Of a stretch of DNA of 64,000 nucleotides, positions 53,192 to 64,000 are shown piece by piece. Every line of letters begins with the position of its first letter. The first letter of the stretch is position 1. The notes beneath the pieces are model-generated. The model worked only from the letters and a program-made list of their open reading frames with translations. It did no database searches and was not told the DNA's origin. This DNA comes from Wurfbainia villosa (Eukaryota; Streptophyta; Magnoliopsida; Zingiberales; Zingiberaceae), in assembly GCA_025175895.1 (NCBI GenBank), contig CM046001.1:50653719-50717718 (forward strand). Reading direction: 5' to 3'. Both the position numbers and the translations under genes were made by a program.

Positions 53192-55030
53192 TGTTAGTGA
53201 AAGCCCTAGAGCCAATCATGTGATGATTGTTGTATGGACTTTATTGTATCATATTCCTATTTATAAAGGCATGGTTATTATATTTACTTGTATTGGTGCC
53301 AAATAACTAAATATAATAATGTCCTTGAGTAGTAGGTTCTTATCTATATCAATCGATTGGTTGAATCGATAATGAGATGGTATAGAGAACACTACTCTTA
53401 ATCATTCCTGGTCGAGTATTAACATTCAGGGACAATGTTAATGCGTAGAGACTAGCATCTAGGTCAACAAGATGACTTGATCTCACAAGTCATGGATATG
53501 AGATATCAAGTTGACACATGGGTATGCATTGGAGAATGTATACTGAATGACCCGCCATGAGAAAGTATCATGGATCGTTATATGAGTGTCATATACTTTC
53601 TCATGTGGCTATTAGTATGACTATTAGTCCTTAGACCTGAAGTCACCATAGTTCCCTACATAAGGAGTTGCATACTTTGGCTTCGTCAAACGTCACCCGT
53701 AAATGGGTGGACTATAAAGGCGATTACTGGGTATGTAACGAATTATGCGGAGGGATGTGAGTGATGTAGATGGGATCTATCCCTCCTATATGACGGGGGT
53801 GACATCGATATTCTTGATAGAGTGAGACCACGGTGCGTATGGTTATGCCCAAATGAGTCAATATGAGATATTGAGCTCATTTGATTAGAGTGAGTCTACT
53901 GAGTTCAAGATTTAGATTGTACCGAGGATGACACGGTCTATGCCTCGATTGGTCAATCTAGATGTCAAGGATAGAGGACATTGTCACATATTGTGAGAGT
54001 CACAATTAGTAGTCACAAAGGTGATGTTGGAGCTCAACATTCTTGTAACTTGGGTAGCAATGATGTGTTGCTAGATACCGCTCATTGCTTATGTTCCTAA
54101 ATCGGTTTAGGGACATTGCCAACGTTACAAAGAACCTATAGGTCACACACATGAGAGCAATTAGATGGAGATTAGGTTCATATGATGAACCATGAGGATT
54201 AGGTTCATGGGATGAACCAAATTGGATTAAGAGTAATCCAAATTAGACTAATTGAGTTAGACTCAAGTTGATTCAAGTGTTGAATGAGTCTAATTGAGAT
54301 TTGATTCATCAAATCAATTTAAATTAATGAATAGAGATTCATTATATTAAATTGACTTGAGTCAAGTGGTTAGATTTGATCAACCATGGGAGATTAGAGG
54401 TCAAGTTTGACTTGACTTGAGAGAGACGATGAAAGGTCAAGTTTGACTTGACCAAATGCCATGTCATGATGATGACTAGGCATGGCCGCCAATGATGATG
54501 CTCCACATCATCATTGACTTGAGTCAATTAGTGCCACATCATGAGGGAGACCAAGGGTCATGGGAGTTACATGCATGCATGTAACTCCCCCTCCATGAAG
54601 TGGCCGGCCACCCATTTGGGGGTTATGTGAGTGAAAATTCATTTTGTGAGTAATCACTCATTACTTCATCTTCTTCCTTGGGAATTTTCCTCTCAAGCTC
54701 TCCCTCTCCTTCCTCTCTTTGGCCGAACCAACCAAGGAGTGCTAGCACACTCAAGGTTGAGTTTTCTTCCACCTATTGCTTGTGTGGATACCATAGAGGA
54801 GTGTGCACTTGACACTCTCGAGTTCCGGCGGACTTTGGACGAGCGGGATTTGCGAAGGGCATCGCATCAAGGGTAACATCCTTATCTCTTAGTTCTAAGG
54901 CAGATCTAGAGGATTTTGTAAGCACATACATGTAATTAGTTTTAATACTTCTTCGCACGGATCCGTGGCCGGGACTTCCGGGGTTTCCGCAACGCAAAAA
55001 GCGGTTTTTGCGGCCCGGAAAAGCCCAACA
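53192..55030 (+). repeat. Element H 3' LTR
   Basis: 1839 bp, from TGTTAGTGAAAGCC to AAAGCCCAACA. It follows the polypurine tract AGTGGGAGA (53183-53191 region) and is followed by acctt. Hairpin cluster at 54175-54241. Confidence 0.92.
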
Positions 55031-55035
55031 ACCTT
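55031..55035 (+). other. Target-site duplication of element H, right
   Basis: acctt, identical to 46022-46026, directly after the 3' LTR. Beyond it G's RT resumes in the same frame as before the insertion. Confidence 0.92.
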
Positions 55036-55653
55036 GACATTGTTGCCAATTAACAAAATGTCATCTACGTATAGTACAAGAAATACCACTACATTTCTGT
55101 CACATCTCTTGTATACACAAGACTCATCCGGACTTTGAATAAATCCATAAGACTGGATTACCTCATCAAAGCGGATGTTCCAAGACCTCGAAGCTTGCTT
55201 CAATCCATAAATGGACCGATTAAGCTTGCACACAAGATGCTCTTTGCCCTTCACAATGAATCCCTCTGGTCGCTTCATGTAGATGTTCTCCTCAAGACTT
55301 CCATTAAGGAAAGCTGTGTTGACATCCATCTACCACGCCTCATAATCCATATGAGCATCAATACATAAGAGAATCCGGATAGACTTAAGCATGGCCACCG
55401 GTGAAAAGGTCTCCTCATAATCGATACCCTCTTTCTAAGTATACCCTTTCGCAACAAGCCTTTCTTTGAAGGTCTCAACCTTCCCATCTATTTCTCTCTT
55501 TCATTTGTAGATCCACTTGCATCCAATGGCTTTTACACCATTGGGTGGTTCTACTAGCTCCCAGACCAGATTTGAATCCTTAGATTCTATCTCAAAATTC
55601 ATCGCACTTTGCCAAGATACCGCATCTTTATCTTGGATTTCCTCGTCATATGT
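55036..55653 (-). pseudogene. pol: Element G reverse transcriptase (right part)
   Basis: Read right to left: QSAMNFEIESKDSNLVWELV-type fingers near 55620-55540, stops where relatives have CGA/CAG near 55500 and 55437, then from 55329 MDVNTAFLNGSLEENIYMKR, SIYGLKQASRSWNIRFDEVI and YVDD encoded at 55060-55071. The frame runs to GNNVKV where H interrupts. With 46026 onwards it makes one RT domain. Confidence 0.87.
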
Positions 55654-56880
55654 CTAGAGATCGGGTTCAATTTCGCAAGGGACCAAATCAGAAGATTCTC
55701 CTAAGAACATAAATCTATCAGGCTGTCTAACAACCCTCCCACTACGATAAGGTATCACCTGTGTATCCTCTATGACACGCAGTGCAGTCACTTGTAGTAT
55801 ATCCTCTTGTACCGGTGGTACTGAAGTAGTGACTTCCCCTCTCAATTCCTCCAGAACAATTTTACTCATGGGCTTGTGGTTCATCACATAGTCTTCCTCT
55901 AAAAATCTGGCGTTCATGCTAACGATCACCCTCTGATCTCTAGGACTATAGAATAAACCACCTTTCGTTCCTCTAGGATAGCCTACGAACATGCGCACTT
56001 CTGTACGAGAATCCAACTTATCAGCATCTGCCTTCAGCACATGTGCTAGACTCTCCCAAATCCGAATATGTCTCAAACTAGGCTTTCGCTCAATCAACAA
56101 TTTTGTGGGAGTAGATGGCAGTGATTTAGATGGTACCAAGTTCAGAATATACACTGTCGTATCCAGAGCATACCACCAGAATGTATCTAGCAACTCAGAA
56201 TAACTCATCATCGATCTAACCATCTCCATAAGAGTCCTATTCCTTTGCTCCGCTACACCATTCTTCTGGGGTGTGCCAGGTGCAGACAATTGGGATTGAA
56301 TCCCAGCCTCTGATAAGTAATTCCTAAACTCTCCCAAGAGGTACTCACCACCATCATCAGATCATAGTGTCTTGATACTTTTACCTTGATGTTTCTCCAC
56401 ATCAGCCTTGAATTCTTTGAACCTGTCAAAGCATCTAGACTTGTGGCGCATTAAGTAAATGTATCCATATCTTGAATAATTGTCTATAAAAGAGACGAAA
56501 TATTCAAAATCACCTTTATCCTGGATAGACATAGGACCACACAAATTAAAATGAACCAATTCCAACACATATTTAGCTCTATACCCCTTGGCCTTAAAAG
56601 GCCTCTTGGTCATTTTACCTTCCAAGCAAGATTCACATGTTGGGAAATCTTCCACCACTAATGAATTCAGAGGTCCATCAGCTATGAACCTTTGAATTCT
56701 ACTTAGGTTAATATGATCTAACCTTAGATGTCAAAGATATGTTTGGTTCATTTTCGAAGGTTCTTTTCTCTTATTAGATTTAGAAGATGAGTTATTCACT
56801 TCTATTTGCATCATGGAAGCTTTTGGTTCAAGGGTATATAAATTGCCTACCAACGCACGAGAACAGATAATCTCCATATT
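55654..56880 (-). pseudogene. pol: Element G integrase and GAG-pre-integrase
   Basis: GAG-pre-integrase lies near 56770-56660 with one stop in the zinc region (H-L-stop-L-D-H instead of HLRLGH). 56658-56362 reads CESCLEGKMTKRPFKAKGYR and the first two core blocks (VHFNLCGPM, in which the catalytic Asp has become Asn; FIDNYSRYG, where the second Asp of the usual DD is Asn). 56337-55654 reads GTPQKNGVAEQRNRTLMEMV and integrase C-terminal CMFVGYPRG-like MFVGYPRGTKGGLFYS, then the linker PYRSGRVVRQPDRFMFLGES. With the catalytic Asp replaced, this integrase would be inactive. Confidence 0.85.
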
Positions 56881-58007
56881 TCATTTTATAATAACTCTGT
56901 CATTAAAATAAATAGAATATCCATCCAAAAGAAATTTAGAATCCGAAATCAAATTCTTTCTAAATAAAGGTACATAAAAGTAATTTTTCAGAACCAAAGT
57001 TTTATTCCTATCAAAAGATAAATAAACATCTCCCACTGCAACAGCCGCCACCTTCGTAGAATCACCCAAGTAAATGATAATCTCCCCCTCAGCTAGTCGT
57101 CTGGTTTCCTGGAACCCCTACAAAGTATTGCAGACATGATCAGTGGCTCCCGTATCTACACACCAGGTGCCGGTAGATAACACCGCTAAACATGTTCCAA
57201 AGATGAGTCCAAAAGATATACCTTTGTTCTGCTTTCGGTTGGGGCAGTCCTTCTTCCAATGTCCTATGTGCTTGCAAGTGAAGCACTTGCCTTTCGGCTT
57301 CTTCACTCCTCCTTGAGATCCTCCTGCCACCTTTGCTCCACCTTGTTTCTTCTTCTTCTTTCCTTTCGGCTTATAAGTCGAAACCTTCTGAGCAACCATG
57401 GCCTGAGCCTGAGCACACTGACGAAAAAGCCCCTCTGCCGCTTGGAGTTATGTCAGAAGCTCAACCAACGAATACAACCTTTTATTCATGTTGTAGTTCA
57501 GGCAAAACTGCTCAAAACTCCTAGGTAGAGACTGGAGTATGATATTGACCTGGGTTTCCCCATCGATCTCAGCTCCAAGGACTTCCAACTCATTCAAATG
57601 AGCCATCATCTTGAGAATAGGATAACTCACAGGTGTTCCCTCGATCATGGTAGTCGTCATCAAGTTTCTCATGGCTTCTTGCCTAGCAGCCCGATTCTGG
57701 AGTCCAAAAAGCTCCTTGAGATTAAGCATCATGTTATAAGCAGTGGGCATGGCTTGATGCTGATGTTGCAATACATTTGACATAGAAGCCAACACCGCGT
57801 CATCTAATCAGCCTTAATCCACTTTTTATAAATCTCTTTCTCCTTTTCCCCAGAATCATCCGCAGGCTTAGGAGGACACTCTTCGAAGAGTACATACTTG
57901 TACTTCTCAACAGTCAAGACAATATCAAGATTTTTTTTCCAATCAACATAATTGGGTCCAGTAAGTTTATTCTCCTTTAGTATCACAGCAAGTAGATTGA
58001 AAGTCAA
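56881..58007 (-). pseudogene. gag: Element G gag and protease
   Basis: Start ATG at 58007 (MTFNLLAVILKENKL). A short deletion at 57800 and a TAA or similar near 57448 split the coding into 58007-57804, 57795-57448 and 57399-57118. They hold, in order, the gag N-terminus, the core (MPTAYNMMLNLKELFGLQNR; ILQSLPRSFEQFCLNYNMNK) and the basic stretch with knuckle CFTCKHIGHWKKDC and protease WCVDTGATDHVC. The next part, 57069-56881, gives the protease C-terminal part (GDSTKVAAVAVGDVYLSF). The layout equals F, which is intact. Confidence 0.85.
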
Positions 58008-59052
58008 TTTTGAAAAACCTAAGAATCACATAGATCAAAACATTAGATTTCAAAAAATTATTGATTCCTTAAAGAATAAAATTTTAAAATCAACCAACAC
58101 CTCAAAACACCGAGAATATCGTACGCCACGATAGTGTGGACGTATACGAATTCTACATTTGTAAGAGGAGGTTTTACCCATTAATTTTATTATCCTGTCA
58201 ACCTAACTTTTTGACAAATAAAATTAATAGTTGGTTCCTCTTCGGCCCTATAATTAAAAGCAGTGACTCCGATGGGGAGGATACTCCTATTTGCATCTAA
58301 GTATTCACCATTACTCGATACCAAGGCAATTATCTCGGATTATGTGCCTTCTGATGGGGAAGTACACACGCTCCTAAATAACTTCCTATAACCATATTTG
58401 ACCCTGTGATCCACAAAACAAACTCATTCGATGGGGAGGAAGGCACTCAGAGCCAACGCGCAAGTTTGTTTGGATCACATGTCAAATCATAATGGAGGAT
58501 GTGGGAATTTATAAAAAATATCCCTCTCCAACTTAGTAATTTAAAATTGAGAAATTTTCCTAGCACACAACATGCATATCAAACAAGAAGCAATAAATAT
58601 GGAAAAAAAATATTTTCCAACTATTATGGCTTTTGTTCTCCATTATGCCTCTCGTCGTATCGTCATCTCGTCCGCTCCTCCCTACGCCATGTATAAGCCA
58701 TCCGGATATCCAAGCCGAGAATCATTATTTTAATTTGCATCCATCGATCCTATACTCCACGAAGGAGTGTACATGAAATCTAGATCGAAAGTAAACTAAA
58801 ATAAAAGAGTGGCTAAACAATATCGTACTTAATTACAAAAATTAAATACTAGCCTCGTCAACCCCGAGGATTCAAATAATATTGCAATTACACACATCCA
58901 ATCACATACACACACATATGGCCATAATAGTTGGATCTTATGCCTACAACCAAAAAGTTATCCTACGCACATCCTACTATTATCCGGCACATACAATATA
59001 TGATAAGTGCATAAAAGTAACCGAATCCTAAACACACAAAACTAGAAACCAT
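58008..59052 (-). other. Element G leader
   Basis: Non-coding, about 1 kb, colinear with F's leader. No gene seen. Confidence 0.7.
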
Positions 59053-59065
59053 GGCTCTGATACCA
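59053..59065 (-). other. Primer-binding site of element G
   Basis: GGCTCTGATACCA on plus, the unaltered initiator tRNA-Met site, next to the LTR at 59068. Confidence 0.9.
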
Positions 59066-59067
59066 CT

Positions 59068-60724
59068 TGAAGGTCGAAGCTTTGCTTCCCGCTTCAACTT
59101 GGTCGCTTGTGCATGGCGATCTCATCTACGTTCCCAGATTAAAAAATTAATCCAAGACGATGACAGATTACCCAAGAAACCGATCCATCATCGTGCTATT
59201 CGATTACAATGGTCTCTTGAACAAACTAGTTGTTCAAGCAACCTAACTCTTTTCCTCGACTAGCCACGGAATAGATGATGTATGGATCACCAGTTTTTGT
59301 GTTCATTTTCAGGGTCCAAGTAAATTAGCTACATGCAATTACATACATCATACAAAGAAACAAAAGGAAACAAAAACAAGAATTATACCTCTTGTTTACC
59401 TCTTGGTCTTCTATCATATGTCCTATCCTCCTCTTAGACGTTGTGTGGGCAACGATCCTCCAAGAGATGAAGCCTCCTAGATCTCGTTCTTCCCTTCCTT
59501 GTCAACTGCGAACAAAGGGAAGAATACTCGATACTTCTTCTTCTATCTAGCGCCGACCACCAAGCCAAGCTTCTCTCAAGCCAACTCCAACAAACCCTAA
59601 ACCTAATTGATGTCTTGCCGCCTAAAAAGATTGGAAGCAAACCCTAACACCAATCTTTGTTTGCCGCCCAAGCCAAGGAAGCAAAAACCCTAATCTCCCA
59701 AAAGATTATTCACGCCCAAGCCCTAGCCCTCCTTTTATAGAGCTAGGCTTAAGCCTCCTTTCAATCTCCACCGTCAGATCTAGGGATTCAATTTCCACCG
59801 TCAGATTTAGGGTTTCATTTTCCACCGTTGGATCTAGGCTTTCATTAGGTTTTTAATAGGCTACAATAGGGACCATGAGGAGGAGTTGGATCTTGGCCAC
59901 CCAATGGATCTAGCCCACATAGAGTCCGATCCATTAATGATAATCCATTCCACTAGAGGATTATCATTGATCTACCTCACCAACCCCCATAAATAAATAT
60001 GGGCTAAATATATTAATTGTACAAATATCTCTCCGTGTTTAAGATTTCGAATGTTTGTCAATTGATTAATTTACAGATAATTAATTAATTAATATCACTC
60101 AACCTCATCATCATGCCGGACCAAGTCCATTTGCAGGGTTTACATGATGATCCTTATGAGCTCCTCAAGGGGACATCATTATCCTAATATACAGAATACG
60201 GTTTCCTCCTATAATCAATGACACACCATGTAAATAATATCATTTCCCAACTTACCGAGCCTATCGATTTAATCTATAAATCTCGCCCATTGGTAAATCA
60301 AAGAAATAAATACTAAGTAAATGTGCCCGTTATTATATCGAGATTAAGAGCATGTAATCCATAATATCCTATGTATGATTCAATTATGTAGTCAGCAATA
60401 AATCAAATCACCTCTATGTCGGTCCTGCTCAATACACACAAAGTGTACTGGTGTAATTCTATAGTCAAGACAAACCAATACCAAATTACATTACAACCAT
60501 ACCAATGGTTTGTCCAAAACCATCTCGGTTGTGAGCATTTACTTATACTCTACAAGGAACTGATAACATGATCTCCCATGTGACACTACACACCATGTTA
60601 TCTACAATGTAATGTATCAGACAATATGCATAACCATAAATATGCAAACAATGATCATGTGATTCTTATTTCAAAAATAAAAATGTTCATTCAAAAGATA
60701 GACTTTTCAGTATACATCCCAACA
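59068..60724 (-). repeat. Element G 5' LTR
   Basis: 1657 bp, TGAAGGTCGAAG to TACATCCCAACA. TATAAAA at 59733-59739 (minus). Three 27-bp repeats at 59765-59845, against five in F. Outer flank tacct (60725-60729) is gypsy sequence. Confidence 0.88.
59765..59845. repeat. 27-bp tandem repeat in element G LTR, three copies
   Basis: Units begin at 59765, 59792 and 59819 (TTTCCACCGTCAGATTTAGG and variants). Same unit as in F's LTR, where there are five. Confidence 0.85.
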
Positions 60725-61300
60725 TACCTAGTATTCACCATCATGACTTTTTGTTCAGGTTCCCACAGACGGTGCTAATTTGATGGTGCTTGCTTCTTTG
60801 GATCACCAAGATCTCCCTTCCTCTCCTTATGGATTGCTAGATTTGACACTGAGAGAGAGACTCGAAAGGGAAAAGATTAGCTGCAAGAGTCACCCTTGAT
60901 CTTAGAAACTGAGTTGAGTCTGACACACCAAGGAAGAGCGTTAAGGGTTGGCCAGCTTTCCGGCACTGCCACTCCGACGCTCAAGTTAGTATAAGTATGA
61001 GAAAATAGTTATGAATTGAAGAAGAAGAGATATCTCGGAGATACCAAATGGAGAAGAAAAGTCCATCCCATGCCTCGTCCTCCTCTTCCCCTTTTATAGA
61101 TGAATCGACCACCTTCCCCTCGAGGTGCATTTACTTTAATACCCTTTACCCAACGGTCCCTGTAACTGCTTTTCCCACCTATATTTAAAATATCTTCTTC
61201 GACCACTACTTGTTCCATTCGCTCTCCTGCCAAACATTAAATTTACATAATGTAAACAAATAATAAAATATCTTATTTAATCATACTTATTCCCCTTAAA
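60725..61300 (-). mobile_element. Ty3/gypsy 5' end remnant (LTR, leader and gag start)
   Basis: Read on minus: an LTR-like stretch with TATAAAAGGGGAAGAGG (TATA at 61092-61098), then TTAGCACCGTCTGTGGGAAC, the LTR-end/leader signature of plant gypsy elements of the Tat/Ogre kind. An ATG-ATG-GTG-AAT-ACT-AGG start (60744 to about 60727; M-M-V-N-T-R), typical of their gag, follows. G's LTR cuts the gag after six codons. The outer end of the LTR is not sharply defined; I place it near 61250-61300. Confidence 0.6.
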
Positions 61301-61380
61301 CTCCCCCTGCTATCCTTAATCATCCTCTCCTCTTGATTTTTACCAGATACAAGAGGAACCCCTAAACCCCCTCGCATATC

Positions 61381-62438
61381 TCTGGAACTGCCTAGGATTT
61401 ATACAGACTGCTCCGGAAGTATACATATTGCCCGGGAAATATACATACTTCTCGGGAAGTGCACGAACTATTCACACTACCCTGGATATATTCATATTGC
61501 TCTAGAACCGAACATAAATATACGCACTATTCTAGAACTACCCATACATCTTTGAAGCCACCCATACTGCCTTAGAACTATTCATACTACTCTGGAACCG
61601 AACATATTGCCCTGGAAATACAAATACTACTCTGGAAATAAACATACTACTCTGGAACTAACTACACTGCCCTGGAAATACTCATACTGCTCTGGAACCA
61701 CACATACTATCCTGGAAATACACATACTGCGCTGGAATTAATCACACTACTCTGGAACTGTTTCCACTACCCCAAAAATACACATACTACTCTAGAACTA
61801 TTCATACTATCCTGAAAATACACATACTGCTCTGGAAATAATCACACTGCCCTGGAAATACTCAGACTACTCTAGAACTAATCACATTGACTTGGACAAT
61901 ACCCATGCTACTCTGGACTGAACATACTGCCCTAGAAACATTCATACTGCTCTAGAACTACACCAACTGCTCTGGAATAGCACACACTACCCTGAAAATA
62001 CACATATTGCTCTGGAACTGCACACACTGCCCTGGAAATACACATACTACTCTAAAATAATCACACTTCCCTGGAAATACTCATACTACTCTGGAACTAA
62101 TCACACTACCCTGGACAATACTCATGTTGCTCTAGAACTGAACATACTGCCCTAGAAATACTCATACTTCTATGGAAATGTTCACGTTATCCTGACAATA
62201 CACATATTACTCTAGAGCTAATCACACTGCCCTAGAAAATACTCATGTTGCTCTGGAACTGAGCATACTGCCCTGGAAACATTCATACTGCTCTAGAACT
62301 ACACCAACTGCTATGGAACAACACACACTACCCTAGAAATACACATACTGCTTTGGAACTGCATACACTACCCTCAAAATACACATACTACTCTGAAATA
62401 ATAACACTGCCCTGAAAATACTCAGACTGCTCTAGAAA
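61381..62438. repeat. Minisatellite with alternating 20-bp units
   Basis: About 50 units of 20 bp in head-to-tail order. Two types alternate, of the form CTCTGGAACTAATCACACTG and CCCTGGAAATACTCATACTG, giving a 40-bp higher-order period. Units vary by several bases, a few by one-base indels. No gene. It ends abruptly against element I at about 62439. Confidence 0.9.
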
Positions 62439-62449
62439 TCCCGACCCCA

Positions 62450-62850
62450 TCAATAACCTTTCTTATTCAAACATGAAATAGAAATAATGTTCTTTATTAA
62501 TGCAGGAATATAAAAACAATCATCCAACTCTAAAACTAGTCTTGTAGGAAGTCGCAGAATATAAGTACCCGTGGCTACAACAACAACTTTTGCTCCATTT
62601 TCAACCCTTAGATCTTCTTCTCCCTTAACCAGTCTTCTTCTATTCCTAAGCCCCGGTATGTCATTACATATATGTGAGTCGCACCTAGTATCCAATACCC
62701 GTGTTAGAAGAAACTGTATGACATTCAATAGCAAATATACCTGAAGTAGATTGGGCATCAGATGCCTTTTTCTACTTCAGTGACTCCATATATTGCTTGC
62801 AGTTTCTCTTCTAATGTCCATCCTTGCCACAATGATGGAAGCTTCCCTTG
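62450..62850 (-). pseudogene. pol: Element I knuckle and protease region
   Basis: The frame 62758-62450 reads VLDTRCDSHICND, where the protease D-T-G has become D-T-R, then GLRNRRRLVKGEEDLRVENG and LELDDCFYIPALIKNIISIS. Upstream near 62830-62790 is the remains of a CCHC knuckle (CHHCGKDGH) with a stop. Same layout as C and better kept over the protease, but with the catalytic Gly changed. Confidence 0.8.
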
Positions 62851-63554
62851 GGAGTTAATTCTTCCTACTTTGTCTTTTTCTTCCCTTTGTCTTTGGTTTT
62901 TGACTTCCTCTTAGAACCTTTCTTTGAGGAGTCAACCAACATCATCACCTTCTGTTCTTTAGCAATAGATGACTCCACTATTTTGAACATATTGATCAAT
63001 TCAGGAATTGTGGACTCAATCTTATTCATCTGATAGTTCATCATAAATTGTGAATAGCTATCAGTCAGATTGTAAAGAATTGAGTCAATACTTAATTCAT
63101 GGTTCATGAAAAACTCTAATGATCCCAATCGCTCAATATAACTATTCATCCTTAGTACAACCTACACTGCAGATGAACTCTCCTGCATCTTTGATCGAAA
63201 GAGGAGTTGGGTGATCTCGAACCTTTCAGATCACTCCTGCTCATAGAACAACTCTCGAAGATGAAAGACAATTGTATTAGCATCCATATGCTCATGTTGC
63301 TTCTGCAACTCAGAAGACATTGACACTAGCATAATGCAACTCACTACCTCAGAGTCAGCAACATGTTTCTAGTAAGCCAACTTTTAGTAACTAGATACAT
63401 TATCTGTAGGAGGTTGGGGAAGAACTTCTTCAAAGACATAAGCTAGGTTTTTAGCCTTGAGAACAAATCTCAGGTTGCGAAGCCAATCCAAGAAGTTTGG
63501 CTCAGTCAATTTGTTGTTGTCTACAATAGAACGTAAGTTAATGGAGGTCGACAT
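62851..63554 (-). pseudogene. gag: Element I gag
   Basis: ATG at 63554 (M-S-T-S-I) leads into LRSIVDNNKLTEPNFLDWLR. The frame runs to about 63390, where stops near 63365-63390 interrupt it. Further pieces show CIMLVSMSSELQKQHEHMDA-like sequence and, from 63149, NSYIERLGSLEFF, YNLTDSYSQFMMNYQMNKIE and a basic tail (KKGSKRKSKTKDKGKKKTK). Unlike C's gag it keeps the middle block with QFMMNYQMNK, so it is the longer reference for this family. Confidence 0.8.
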
Positions 63555-63743
63555 GTTGTTCTAATTAGTACCTAGACATATAAAAAGAGGTGTATAAGAG
63601 AGATGAATTTATAGTAATGCAAACAATTTACATTAACAAGAAACTCCCACTATTTTTATCAAATTCAATAGCCCTCACTTTATATTCAAGAGATGGTAGG
63701 TTATCTCCTAGTGGGTTAATATCTATTATGACTAAGAATAACC

Positions 63744-63949
63744 TTGGAGAGAGTCCAACAAACCATTCATAGTCATAATGTTAGGTATCAACAGTACCCA
63801 TTATATATCAAATATATAATTATCAATTTATGCTATCAACTAATTGAATGTTCACATATACATTAGGTTTTTAACTCATTAATATATATACATCCAATGC
63901 ATATCACCTAATTACACCTCTGTCCACATTAACCTTGGAGAGAGTCCAA
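63744..63949 (-). repeat. Two hairpin motifs in element I leader
   Basis: TTGGAGAGAGTCCAA at 63744-63758 and 63935-63949, identical to the motif in C's leader, both preceded by ACC and followed by CAA. Confidence 0.75.
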
Positions 63950-64000
63950 CAAATCAATACTTTCAATTAAGGCTCTCCCAATAATCATGAGATCGAATTT

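Larger units (their letters stand above)
46027..55030 (+). mobile_element. Element H: E-related Ty1/copia nested in element G
   Basis: A complete insertion of 9004 bp bounded by LTRs of 1823 and 1839 bp and the duplication acctt. Internal order is leader, gag, protease, integrase, RT and RNase H on plus. The internal coding sequence has very many one- to few-base deletions, and RNase H has lost about 160 bp compared with E, so no long frame survives. The LTRs remain close to each other but also differ mainly by small indels. Confidence 0.93.
45050..60724 (-). mobile_element. Element G: B-family Ty1/copia, split by element H
   Basis: G reads right to left from its 5' LTR (60724-59068) through gag, protease, integrase and RT to about 55031, is interrupted by H (55030-46027), then resumes at 46026 with the rest of RT, RNase H and the polypurine tract. 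The break lies in the RT codons after GNNV and the two sides join without loss apart from the 5-bp duplication acctt. Its 3' LTR is the shared LTR at 43069-45049. The outer end of its 5' LTR abuts a gypsy gag start. Confidence 0.9.
62439..64000 (-). mobile_element. Element I: C-family Ty1/copia, partial
   Basis: Minus-strand gag and protease with a leader that runs off the right edge. Its gag start (INLRSIVDNNKLTEPNFLDW), protease region and the leader hairpin motif match element C. The pol side stops at the minisatellite, just after KNIISISCLNKKGY, so integrase and beyond are missing here. Confidence 0.85.

Overview
This is a window of plant nuclear DNA made almost entirely of transposable elements nested in one another. 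No host gene, tRNA or rRNA gene is recognisable. The mixture of Ty1/copia retrotransposons with 1.0-2.2 kb LTRs (SIRE/Maximus-like, Angela/BARE-like and a further Angela/Tork-like family), a CACTA (En/Spm) DNA transposon with a TNP2-type transposase and a Ty3/gypsy remnant indicates a large repeat-rich angiosperm genome, most likely a monocot. The species cannot be fixed from the sequence.

Layout. A (1-3543, minus): SIRE-like copia, gag plus 5' LTR, cut by the left window edge and lying in the leader of B. B (3544-7624, plus): decayed copia whose RNase H region is interrupted by a CACTA element (7625 to about 15636) with transposase exons on minus. C (16180-24978, minus): Angela/BARE-like copia with an 803-codon pol reading frame, two related LTRs and an extra internal fragment beyond its 5' LTR. 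D (24979-31219, minus): second SIRE-like copia with a nearly intact gag. E (31224-38872, plus): Angela-like copia with a truncated 5' LTR and a full 3' LTR. Then a 120-bp-arm inverted repeat of LTR fragments. F (39028-44909, minus): B-family element with an intact gag but no integrase. G (45050-46026 plus 55031-60724, minus): B-family element split by H (46027-55030, plus), an E-related element flanked by the target duplication acctt. G lies against a gypsy 5' end (60725 to about 61300). Then a 1.06 kb minisatellite (61381-62438) and I (62439-64000, minus), a C-family copia running off the window.

Relative order of events readable from the junctions: H is younger than G and G younger than the gypsy remnant; A is younger than B, and the CACTA insertion is also younger than B; E is younger than an F/G-type LTR. 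Two places (C and F/G) show LTR-internal-LTR-internal arrangements expected from unequal recombination between copies.

All pol genes carry stops or frameshifts, so no element here looks fully autonomous. The best preserved reading frames are C pol, D gag, E gag and F gag. The points most worth following are a segment of about 70 nt shared in sense orientation by two different copia lineages, a conserved spacer between gag and protease in the SIRE-like copies, a repeated short hairpin in the C/I leader, an integrase-less F copy that keeps gag, and the arrays of small hairpins and tandem repeats inside LTRs and leaders.
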